Part shown: positions 8,435-18,900 of the stretch, in pieces
Position numbering within the stretch: the first letter of the stretch is position 1
Layout of the letters: every line of letters starts with the position of its first letter
Assembly (NCBI GenBank): GCA_963612735.1
Contig: CAVDWX010000098.1
Span: forward strand, 1-22,363
DNA: 22,363 nucleotides
Source of the DNA: CAVDWX01 sp963612735
Lineage (GTDB): Bacteria; Bacillota_I; Bacilli_A; RFN20; CAG-826
Reading direction: 5' to 3'
Program-made: the position numbers and the translations under genes
The notes under the pieces: model-generated
What the model was told of the DNA's origin: nothing
What the model saw: the letters and a program-made list of their open reading frames with translations, nothing else
The model's database searches: none

Positions 8435-10177
8435 AATTATTAGTTAATAGCCCCTCCTCGGTGGGAAAGCTCTTGTATTGAGCAAGTTCTTCGTAATCGA
8501 GGAATTAAAGACGAAGATATGTATCATTATCTTCATGAAGATTCTAGTGATTTACTTCCGCCCAGTAGCATAGCAAATATAAATGAAGGCGCAAAAATGC
8601 TAATTCGGCATATTGGGGCAGAAGATGATGCATTGATTGTAGTAGATAGTGATTGTGATGGGTATACCTCTTCCGCAACTTTAATTAATTATTTAAATCG
8701 GTTGTTTCCTAATTATGTTTAGACGCATATACATACTTTTATCCATAGCGATAAAACGCATGGGCTATCTGATGTTGAAGTTTTAGATAATTTTAGATTA
8801 GTTATATGCCCCGACGCTTCTAGTAATGATTATGAAGAACACACCGAACTAAAATCACGAGGCATTGATGTTTTAGTTATTGATCACCACGAGGCGGAGA
8901 GAGTTTCGCCGGACGCCTGTGTAATAAACAATTAGTTATGTGATTACCCCACTAAGTCATTATCTGGTGTCGGCATGGTATATAAATTCTGTTGTTATCT
9001 TGATGAGATATTAGGTAAAAATATTGCGCCTGATTATGAAGACCTTGTTGCCTTGGGCTTGATTGCGGATATGATGGATCTAAGATATTTTGAAACAAGC
9101 TATTTAGTTCGGACAGGCCTCCAAAAGATAACAAATCCATTATTCCGCGAAATGATGAATCGACAGGCGCGACAATTTGAAAATGGTATTACCGCAACTG
9201 GTATCGCATTTTATATTGCTCCTTATATTAATGCTATGACACGTTCGGGCACTTTAGTTGAAAAACAATGTCTTTTTAATGCGATGCTTGAATATAAAGC
9301 TTATCAATTAGTGCCGTCAACTAAGCGGGGATGCTCAGGACAAATAGAAAGTATTGTAGAGCAAGCGGGTCGTACTTGTATAAATGTAAAAAGCCGGTAG
9401 ACGCGAGTTCAAAAAGCCGGCGTAGAAGCTATTGAAGCTATTATTGAAAAAGACCATTTGCTTCAAAACAAAATCATTGCAATCCGAGTTCCCGCAGAAA
9501 CAGTAGATAAAAATTTAGCGGGTTTAATTGCCAATCAGCTAACCGCTAAATATCAGCAACCTATTATGATATTGAGAGGTGTTGAATATGAGGATGGTTT
9601 AAAATGGGAAGGGTCGTGTCGTTGTTATGACGGCTCGGCGCTCAAAGATTTTAAACAATTCCTGAATACTCTTGGTTATTGTAATTATGCTGAAGGACAC
9701 CCTAATGCTTTTGGTTGTAGTATTGATGACAATAAATTTGATGATTTTATTAAAGCAAGTAATGAAGCTTTAAAAGATTTTGATTTTACTCCTCGATATG
9801 ATGTAGATTTTATTTTCTAGGCGCAAGATATCAATGACAATCTAGTTTATGAAATCGGTAATTATGAAGAGTTGTGGGGTCAAGATTTAAAGGAGCCTCT
9901 TATTGCGATTGAAAAAATTAAAGTATCGGCTGATACTGTTTCTCTTCTTGGTTCGGATAAAGGAACTCTTAAAATGAGTTTATCTGACGATTTGAAAACA
10001 TCGTTTATTAAATTTAAATTAACCGATGAAGAAAAAGAATTATTCGGTAATACTACTGGATATTTTTATATAAATGTAGTGGGGAATTTTACATTAAATC
10101 ATTTTAATGGATTTGTGACCCCTCAAATTAAAATAAAAGATTATGAGATAATAAAACAAGTAAAGTTTGATTTTTGA
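8432..10177 (+). CDS. recJ: RecJ-like single-strand DNA exonuclease (DHH family), 581 aa
   Basis: The apparent start is ATT at 8432 behind a strong ribosome site; stop TGA 10175-10177. Five TAG codons (8441, 8720, 8933, 9398, 9818) read as Gln. DHH-family motifs are clear: VVDSDCDGYTSSA (Asp72, Asp74, Asp76, metal-binding motif I), DASSND (motif II), VIDHHEAE (Asp151-His152-His153, motif III), then NNQLCDYPTKSLSGVG, where Gln is TAG 8933. A DHHA1-type domain follows with AEGHPNAFGCS (Gly422-His423). The last ~130 residues are strand-rich and probably an OB-like DNA-binding domain. RecJ degrades single-stranded DNA 5' to 3' in recombination and fork repair, which fits the SSB, Sak4 and helicase genes here. 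The length is close to that of bacterial RecJ. The ATT start is the one odd point. Confidence 0.92.
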
Positions 10178-10178
10178 T

Positions 10179-11009
10179 ATGATGAAAAAAATTCTGTTAT
10201 TGTTTATAATATTTTTAATAATGACCTCATGTTCGGCGCGAGAGATAGAAGAAACTGCCCCTGTCATATCAGAAGTTTTTACTCCATCTCCAACTCTCGC
10301 GCCGACACCAACCCCTCGGCCGACATTTATGCCGAAGTATGATATTGAATATACTCATTTTGAATATATTGATTTAGATGATACAGACGAAATGCTTCAA
10401 TACATAGAAGCAGGATATACTCATATAGATGAATTAAAGGCTCTTTATCCAAATACTAGTGAGTATGCCAATTATTATGAAGTAATTGAAAATCTGGACA
10501 AAGAGGTAGAAAATACATACGAAGCGCTTCGCTTGTTTATTAAAGATTATAATAGAACCACTCTTTCAAATCAATATCCAACAGCAACAGAAATTTGGTG
10601 TTATTTAAAAGACGCCGGATTCTCTGATGCAGTGTGTGCCGGAATTCTTGGAAATATAATGGCAGAATGTGGCGGTGGTTCGCTATATCTTCAGCCTTAT
10701 GTGGTATCAAGTGGAGGCGGTTTTTATGGAATATGTCAATGGAGCGTTTCACTTTATCCAGAGATTTACGGGGCGACGCTTGAAACGCAATTAGATTATC
10801 TTTTGGAAGATTTGCCAAAGCAGATAAATACATTTGGATATGCTTATTATAGCGGTTTTGATTATAACACATTTCTTGAATTAACTAATTGCCGAGATGT
10901 GGCAAAAGCCTTCGCTAAGTGCTATGAGCGTTGTATATCTTATCATGTTTCAATTCGACTTGAATATGCCGAAAAAGCTTATGAAGTTTTTGCCGGTAAA
11001 ACAATATAA
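10179..11009 (+). CDS. Lipoprotein with phage-tail-type lysozyme domain, 276 aa
   Basis: ATG at 10179 (a second ATG at 10182, and TTG at 10167 in the same frame, are alternatives); TAA 11007-11009; no TAG. The N-terminus is a lipoprotein signal: MMKK, a hydrophobic core LLLFIIFLIM, then TSC with the lipid Cys at residue 18. A Pro/Thr linker follows (TPSPTLAPTPTPRPTF), then a helical segment. From about residue 138 there is a Phage_lysozyme2-like peptidoglycan hydrolase: AGFSDAVCAGILGNIMAECG with Glu163 as the likely catalytic acid, then FYGICQWS. Such domains cut cell wall in tail lysins. As a membrane-anchored, surface-facing lipoprotein it could serve in lysis, or at the cell surface against superinfection; both are inference. 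It is an unexpected cargo between recJ and the helicase. Its Pro-Thr linker and lipobox resemble clostridial surface lipoproteins. Confidence 0.8.
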   Translation: MMKKILLLFIIFLIMTSCSAREIEETAPVISEVFTPSPTLAPTPTPRPTFMPKYDIEYTHFEYIDLDDTDEMLQYIEAGYTHIDELKALYPNTSEYANYYEVIENLDKEVENTYEALRLFIKDYNRTTLSNQYPTATEIWCYLKDAGFSDAVCAGILGNIMAECGGGSLYLQPYVVSSGGGFYGICQWSVSLYPEIYGATLETQLDYLLEDLPKQINTFGYAYYSGFDYNTFLELTNCRDVAKAFAKCYERCISYHVSIRLEYAEKAYEVFAGKTI

Positions 11010-11032
11010 TAGACTGGTTGGTCCGGCCGGCT

Positions 11033-11110
11033 ATGAGCGCACAAACCGTCGCCCCAAATAAAAAATGCTTTTGGAAATTTTTGACCAAAATGAACAATTC
11101 TATTAAATAA
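11033..11110 (+). CDS. Possible 25-aa basic peptide
   Basis: A short frame from ATG 11033 to TAA 11108-11110 in the gap between the lysozyme and helicase genes. The product is basic and amphipathic (KKCFWKFLTKMNNSIK at its C-terminus). No clear ribosome site precedes it; the 20 nt upstream are GC-rich with an 8-bp palindrome CCGGCCGG (11023-11030). It could be chance. Otherwise the 127-nt gap holds only the helicase ribosome site (AAGGAGG near 11121). Confidence 0.15.
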   Translation: MSAQTVAPNKKCFWKFLTKMNNSIK

Positions 11111-11136
11111 TAGTAGAAGAAAGGAGGAAGTAAATC

Positions 11137-12304
11137 TTGGAGCTAAATCATGCTCAAGAAAAAGGATTGAAAATTGCTGTAGCCCGATACAATTCGCACG
11201 AACCCTATACCTGTATCGCTGGCTACGCGTAACTCGGGAACTGGTAAATCAACACTCGTTCAATTTATTATTTCCGCCCTTAATTTAAACCCTGAGAATG
11301 TAGCATATGTGGCATATACAGGTAAAGCATCTATGGTATTGCGAGAAAAGGGGTGTCCCAATGCAACGACCGCACATCGACTTTTATATCGGTCAGTCCC
11401 CCGCAAAGACGGCACGTTTTATCATATCCCTAAAAGACCTCTTGATAAAAAATATGATTTAATTGTTGTAGATGAAGTATCTATGTTACCAAAAGAGTTG
11501 TGGGATTTGTTACTATCTCATTATATTCATGTTATAGCTCTTGGCGACCCAGGGTAGTTACCCCCAGTGTCTGGTCTTGATAATGGCGTCTTAAGCCGTC
11601 CTCATATTTTTCTTGAAGAAGTAATGCGACAAGCTCAAGATAGTGAAATTATCCGCTTATCAATGGATATTCGTGATAATAAACCTTTACAGTGCTTTTT
11701 GGGAGATGAGGTTTAGGTAATTAATCCTTATTAGTTAACTGAAGCAATGTATTTATGGGCTGATTAGATTTTAGTCGGGAAAAATATTACTCGGCATAGG
11801 ATTAATGCGGGGATGCGCCAAAAAATATTACAAGCAAACACCATAGAACCAATAGTAAATGATAGAGTTATTTGTTTGCATAACGACTGGGATTTTGTTA
11901 ATGAAGCAGGCGATCCGCTTATTAATGGTCTCACCGGAACTCTTACTAATGTAAAAATTGCCCATGATGTTCCTTTTATTAAGGATATTGTTTATGCAGA
12001 TTTTTCTCCGGATGATACAAATGATGAGCGGGCGGTTTTTAAAAATATAAGAATGGATTATAAATTGTTTTATAATCATGAACCAACTATCACAAAAGAA
12101 AATTTTAGAAAAATACCTAGTGCCGTCCATCCAGAACAATTTGATTATGGATATTGTATTACGGCTCATAAATCTCAGGGAAGCGAATTTGATAAAGTAT
12201 TAGTGTTAGAAGAATTTCTCCGAGGAGATGAGCATGCGCGGTGGTTATACACGGCTTGTACCCGCGCTAAAAAACAATTAATTCTAGTAAGGAATTTTAG
12301 ATGA
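11137..12304 (+). CDS. SF1 DNA helicase (RecD/Dda-like), frame broken in Walker A
   Basis: Start TTG 11137 after AAGGAGGAAG; stop TGA 12302-12304; TAG at 11555, 11714, 11732 and 11765 read as Gln. The N-terminus (NHAQEKGLKIAVARYNSHEPYTCIAGYA) is in one frame and meets TAA at 11230; the rest, from GTGKSTLVQF at 11237, is two frames over. Deleting 7 nt (11230-11236) restores IAGYAGTGKST, a canonical Walker A. Later SF1 motifs are intact: motif II VVDEVSML; motif III ALGDPGQLPPVSG, whose Gln is a TAG; EEVMRQ; motif V GYCITAHKSQGSEFDKV; motif VI WLYTACTRAKKQL. At ~386 residues it matches phage Dda/RecD-like helicases that act at forks. Either the gene is a fresh pseudogene, the 7 nt are bypassed, or there is an assembly error; see findings. 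Confidence 0.88.
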
Positions 12305-12921
12305 ACGTATTAACAATAGATTTTGATATTATTATGGCACCATCAATTAATTTATATAATAACATGGTGCCTAAAGAGAATTGGGATGACCTTGAAAGAA
12401 ATCCTCAAATTAATTTAAGTTTTGCGGATTATCAAATATACCAAAAGCTAACAATACTTTTATCTTAGTTGATAACTTCGTTAAATTTTTCACAAATTCA
12501 TTTTATTTAGGATCATGAGCAAGTAAATCAGGTTATCGGCGCCGAGCCGATCGAAATGCTGGTTAATATTGACCATCATCATGACGTATCATATGCTGAT
12601 GAAATAGAAAAATTAAATTGCGGGAATTGGGTTTATTATCTAAAACAAAATAATAATTTACAAAATTATATATGGGTTCATAATACTAATTCTACATTAA
12701 TCCCTAACGACAAACCATTCGCGGCGATTATTGACGAATCTTATAATTTTGATGATTATAATTTAGATAATTTGACGAAGCAGAATTTTGATAAACTTAT
12801 TATTTGTTTATCGCCTCCTTGGGTGCCTCCCCGACAACGCGCATTATTTTATCTGTGGATGGATTTATTTAATAATTATTATCATACGCATTTTGATTTT
12901 GTGCGTCGCCCCGCAGTTTGA
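12301..12921 (+). CDS. UPF0489-like protein, 206 aa
   Basis: ATG 12301 overlaps the helicase stop by 4 nt (ATGA); stop TGA 12919-12921; TAG at 12466 and 12508 read as Gln. The start VLTIDFDIIMAP (Asp-x-Asp after a strand) and the central VNIDHHHDVSYADE are the two best motifs, followed by NWVYYL and YIWVHN. This pattern of an N-terminal DxD strand plus an NIDHHHD strand, with NWVYYL after it, resembles the UPF0489 family, possibly with an arginase/deacetylase-like metal site. The biochemical role is unknown. Its place at the end of the helicase unit suggests it is replication-linked or nucleic-acid linked, but this is only context. The TGA stop overlaps the -35 box of the dnaE promoter. Confidence 0.6.
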
Positions 12922-12946
12922 CATTACTATAAAAATATGATATAAT
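12918..12946 (+). promoter_or_regulatory. Sigma70-type promoter for dnaE, TTGACA-N17-TATAAT
   Basis: Consensus -35 TTGACA (12918-12923), 17-nt spacer and consensus -10 TATAAT (12941-12946), with an extended -10 TG and the same AAAAATATGATATAATATATATAG core as the other two promoters. It lies 32 nt upstream of the dnaE start. The TGA stop of the previous gene is inside the -35 box. Confidence 0.9.
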
Positions 12947-12978
12947 ATATATAGAAATATAAGGAAAGAGAGATTTGA

Positions 12979-15900
12979 ATGGATACCTATTTTAACTGTC
13001 ATAACCATACCGAATACTCAAATCTCCGTCTCTTGGATTCCATTAATAAGCCGAAAGATTTAATTGATAAGGCAATAGAAATGGGTCTATCTGGTATCGC
13101 AATAACTGACCATGAGGCGTTATGCGCCCATATGGAAGTTAATCAGTACGCAAAAGAAATTTATGAAAAACATCCAGATTTTGTAATTGGACTAGGAAAT
13201 GAGATTTATTTAACTGAAACTCGTGAGAGCGGACAGCCATATTATCATTTTCTTTTAATTGCAAAAGATTTAATTGGGCATCGAGCGCTTAAAGAATTAA
13301 GTTCTATTGCTTGGTACAATGTATATGTAGATCGACGAATGGAGCGCGTTCCTACGCTAAAATCAGAACTAAGTGAAGTTATTAATAAATATAAAGGCCA
13401 TGTGATCGCGACTACAGCTTGTATCGGCGGGGAATTATCTTCAAATATTTTAAAAATGTGCTTGGCTCGAGATGCGCACGACGAACAAATGGCAACGTAT
13501 TATTATAATCAAATTATTGATTTTATTAATTATTGTGTTGATTTATTTGGAGATGATTTTTATATTGAGTGTGCGCCCTCGAATAAAGATGACCAAATTA
13601 CGGCCAATAAGATGTTATATAAAATTGCGCAGGCATTTAATATTCCATTAGTGGTTGGAACAGATAGTCATTATTTGACGAAAGCAGATAGATTTGTTCA
13701 TGAGGCATATTTAAATTCAAAAGAAGAAGAGCGCGAGGTTGCGTCATTTTATGAGTTTGCGCGACTAATGACGCCGACTGAATGTAGAGATTTACTAAAT
13801 CTAAGTTTCGGCGATGATAATATCGTAGATATGATTTTTAAAAATACATTAAGTATTCAAAATAAAATCACTCGATATTCGTTAGAAAAACATCAATCAA
13901 TACCAGAAGTAAAGGTAAAAGATTATCCTAAGTCTTCTGGCGGGAATCCTCAATATCCGGTATTAAAATCACTATATGAAAGTGATAATATACAAGAACG
14001 ATATTGGATTAATCAATGTGCAGAAGCATTAGAGCAAAAAGGCCTTGCAAATGATGCGCGATATTGGGAACGCTTAGAGGAAGAAGCTCGTGTAAAAAGA
14101 GTAATAGGTGAAAAACTTCAAACTTGTATGTTTGCGTATCCTAATACGCTTCAACATTATATTAATTTGTTTTGGCGATGTGGGAGCACAGTCGGGGCCG
14201 GGCGAGGTTCAGCTTGCTCCGGTCTAAATCACTATTTACTAGGTATTACACAGCTAGACCCCCTGGTTTGGGAGCTTCCGTTCTGGAGATATCTCAATGA
14301 CGACAGAACAGAAATTGGAGATATAGATTTGGATTTAGCTCCAAGTAAATTACCGAAAATTTTTGAAGAAATCCGTAAAGAGCGCGGAGAACTTGGTCTT
14401 ATACAAGTTTGCACCTTCGGAACTGAGGGTACTAAGTCGGCAGTTCTTACCGCTTGTCGCGGGTATCGGACGGAAGAATGTCCAGATGGCATTGATGTTG
14501 ATGAAGCTCAGTATATGAGCTCTCTTATCCCGCAAGAACGAGGTTTTCTTTGGTCTTTGCGCGATGTTATTCAAGGCAATTTAGACAAAGACCGCAAACC
14601 GGTAACACCATTTATCAATGAAGTTAATAAATATCCAGGCCTATTAGATATTATGTTTGGTATAGAAGGCCTCGTTTGTCATAGAGGCTCTCATGCTTCA
14701 GGTGTTGTTTTCTTTGATGAAAATATATTTGATACAGCGGCAATTATGAGAACTCCTAGTGGCGCTTTGGTAACGCAATGGGACCTACATCGGCTTGAGA
14801 GTGCGGGTGCGGTTAAATATGATTTCTTGTTGACTTCTGTCCAAGATATTATTATTAAAACCATTGAATTGCTTCAAAAGGATAAATTAATAGAGCCAGA
14901 GTTAACATTGCGTGAAGCTTATGATAAATATCTTCATCCAAATGTATTACCACAAAATGATAAAAAAATGTGGGATGCGCTGGCTGAAGGAAGTGTTATT
15001 TCATGCTTTCAATTCGATTCACAAGTCGGTGCTCAGGCGGCTAAAAAAATTAGACCGACTTCTGTCCGCGAAATGGCGGACGCTAATGGGTTGGATATTG
15101 GCCCTTATACACTTTACCTCTTATCAGAGGGGTTTGCGTTTTTTCAGAAAAAAGTAAAATAATTATTTTTAAATTGGAAAGATGCAAGCTAACGGGGAAG
15201 CCTTAGCAAGTAAAGTTGAAGGTAATCCCGTGGGAAATTAATTTATAACGTTTTTTTGGATAATGGCAGACAATTTATCGGCTATCTTATTCAAATAATA
15301 TTGAAGGAGGTAGAAAAATGATACATTATATATACTGCTATACAAATAAAACAAACAATAAACAATATATTGGACAAACAAATAATTTAAAGCGAAGAAA
15401 GAAACAGCATATACAAGATAGTATACATTGTCATCAAGGTCATGAAGTTTCTTATAATCTTCCTTTTCATTCTGCTATTAGAAAATATGGCATTGATAAT
15501 TTTGATTTTACTATCTTAGAAATTATTGATACCGAAAACTGGAATGAAGTAAATAATTTAGAGTCTAAATATATTAAAGGAAAAAATACAATAGCTCCAA
15601 ATGGATATAACTTAAAGGCTCAAGGGGAAGCTAATAAAGGTTTAAATGTTAGTAAATTACCGATGAGTCAAATATTAGAGATTATATCTGATTTAAAAAA
15701 TGGAGTAGAAATTAAACAAATTGCTGAAAAAAATAATTTATCTCGTTCTTATATCTCTGATATAAATAATGGAAGATGTTGTAGAATTAATGAAATATCT
15801 TACCCTATACAGCAAAATAGAATTACAGAGGGTGAATATCTTGATATAATTGATATGTTGAAAAATACTACTTATTCAATGAGAGAAATAGCAAGATATT

Positions 15901-18900
15901 TTAATAGAAATAGAGATACGATAGAGAAAATTAATAAGGGAAAACAAGCAATAGTTAGAACATTGTATGAAGGAGATTTTCCGATTAGAAAGTCTACTAG
16001 AAAAGGTTATAAATTAAAACCTGTAGAGACTATTCAAGGTGAGACTTGAAGTAGGATTGCTATTGATACGTAATTCGAAATGGTGTACTCGAAAGAGTAA
16101 AAGATAGTCCAGACCACAAACGACTGTCCCAGTCGGCAAGAAATTGTAGTTGGCAGGTAATGAGATTAATGCCGTCTGAAAAAGGGGCCGAAATGCCTCT
16201 AGATAAATATGTTAGATTTAAAAACAATATATCTCTATGGTATAAAGAAATGACAGACTTTGGTTTAACGCCAGAAGAATAGAAAACATTAGAGCCGTAT
16301 TTCTTATCTTCTTATGGGGTACCCCCAAGTCAAGAACAGTTAATGAAAATGCTCCAAGATGAAAATATTTGCGGGTTCACTCTTGGAGAAGCCAATGCGG
16401 CGAGGAAAATAGTTGGAAAAAAATAGATGTCAAAAATTCCGGCTCTGCATAAACAAGTCCTTGACCGAGCTCGTTCCGAGAGGCTTGGGGCTTATGTTTG
16501 GGAGTGCGGAATCGGGCCGTAGATGGGGTGAAATGCTTGCCCCTAGATATTCTTACTCGTTTACCACGAGGGTAATTAAAAATTTTGGACAAAAAATTGT
16601 TAATTGCTAACGGGGAAATCTAAAGTAGCATAGAGGGTATAAAAAGTATCCCAACTGTGTTACCATGATAATCCCGTGGGAAGTCTTAAAGGATAGCGTG
16701 GTAATACATTATGTTATGGAGGTGTATAATGTATTACATATATTGTTACATAAACAAGATAAATGGTCATAAATATATTGGCCAAACGAATAATTTAAAA
16801 CGTCGTATAAGAGAATATCGTTCTTGTGCTTTAAATTCTAAATCTAGTTCTTATAACAATTTAATTCACAGGAAAATGCGTCAGTATGGTATAGATAATT
16901 TTGAAATTGAAGTTTTAGAATAGATCTATACAGATGATATAAATATTGTGAATGAAAGAGAACAGTTTTGGATAAAAGAAAAGAATAGTTATAGAGGAAA
17001 TGGAGAGGGGTATAATTCCGATCTTGGTGGCGGTAATAGAATTAGAAATTCTATTTTATCACAAGATCAAATAGCTTCTTTGAAAAAAGAAATCTAGAAG
17101 GGTATCCTTTATTATGAGTTAGAATAGAAATATAATATTAGTGCTTCATTTATTTCAAGTATTAACAATGGATTATACTTCTATGATAAAAACCAAGATT
17201 ATCCGCTCTATAAGTATTATAAGGACGATTCAGATTATGACGAGTTGATTGAGTTACTAACAAATTCTACTTTATCTTTAGCAGAAATTGCTAAATATCT
17301 TGATATGGGTTATTCCACAGTAAAGAAAATAAATGCTGGAACACTAAAAAATGGATTATATCCAACTTACCCAATTCGAAAGAGAGACGTTAGAGCGGTG
17401 AGAGCAGACAAAATAAAAGAAGCACTGCTTCATACTAATATGACTTATCAAGAAATTATTGATCTATATGGTTCTTCAAAAGATACTATTAGAAGAATAA
17501 ATATTGGAGAGTCATTCAAAGATAATAACCTTGTTTATCCTTTAAGAAACCTGTAACGACTATCCCGGGTTAGACTGGGAGTAGGGTCACTATTGGTACG
17601 TGGCTGGGTTCTAGGAAACGAAGCCCATGAAAACCGAAATGATATCCTATTAGTAAAAAGCTAATAGTAAAAGATAGTCTGTGCCACTAGAAATAGTGGG
17701 TAAATATGATAGCTTCTCACAAATTCATTCGATTGCCTATACTTTCGTTGGCATGCAAACTCTATATCTTGCGACTCATTTTAACCCTATTTACTGGAAT
17801 ACGGCTTGTCTTATTGTAAATAGTGGTTCTCTTGAAGATAATAGCGAAGAAGAAATTGTAGATATATATGCGCCAGAAGGCGATGATTTAGCAAATGGTA
17901 TTTCATTTAAAGATTTACCAGATAAAAAAAGCAAAATAAGAAAAACCGCAAGCACTGATTATGCAAAGATTGCCAAAGCTATTGGCGCAATTTAGATGGC
18001 GAATATTAAAGTTAGCCTTGTTGATATAAATAAGTCTGATTTTGGCTTTGCGCCGGATGTTGAAAATAATCAAATTTTGTTCGGGATGAAGGGAATCTTA
18101 AATGTAGGCGACGACTTGGTTAAAACAATTATCCAAAATCGCCCATATGTTTCGCCGCGAGATTTTCTTCAAAAAGTAAAACCAACTCGCTCAGCAATGA
18201 TTGCGTTAATAAAAAGCGGCGCATTTGATAATATGATGGAACGGCGCCTTTGTATGGCTTGGTATATTTGGGAAACTTGTGATAAAAAGAAACGTTTGAC
18301 GCTTCAAAATATGGCGGGATTGTCCAAATATGATTTATTGCCAAAAGAAACACAACAACAAATATTAGCATTTCGTGTATATGAATTTAATCGTTATTTA
18401 AAAGCAACAAATAAAACCAATAAAAATAGTAAGTATTATTATTTAAATGATATAGCATTAAATTTTATTAATGATGTTTCTTCTGAAATTGACGAATTTG
18501 AACAAAATATTTTGTATCAAGATAATTGTTGCTATTTAAAAATCGTGCCTTGGGATAAATTTTATCAATCTCAAATGAATGTTTTTCGTGAATGGATTGC
18601 CTCTGATAAAGACAATATTTTACAACAGTTAAATGAAAAAATATTCCTTAATGATTGGAAAAAATATGCCCTTGGAACAATTTCTGCATGGGAAATGGAA
18701 GTATTATGCTTCTATTATCACGAACATGAGTTGGCTCATATTAATAGTGAACTTTATGGCTTTTCAGATTTCTTCCAGTTACCACAAGAGCCAGAAGTGG
18801 ACAGAAGTTTCTTCAAAAGCGGGAAACAAATTAATCTGTTTAAATTAACTAAAATATGCGGGACGTGTATCGCAAAAAATAAAACAAAAAGCACAGTTTC

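Noticed and set aside
11081..11109. Promoter TTGACC-N17-TAAATA before the helicase
   Set aside because: The -10 matches consensus at only three positions and it lacks the core shared by the three good promoters.
11230..11236. The 7-nt insert as a remnant of an intein like the DnaB one (GTAACTC is also near the intein's 3' end)
   Set aside because: A shared 7-mer is expected by chance in 22 kb, and the position is four codons upstream of where a P-loop intein would sit.
17681..17708. Exon 3 of dnaE starting earlier, giving MGKYDSFS
   Set aside because: The splice after G17708 follows the terminal-G rule and gives GPQMGYSFS, which fits DnaE without extra residues.
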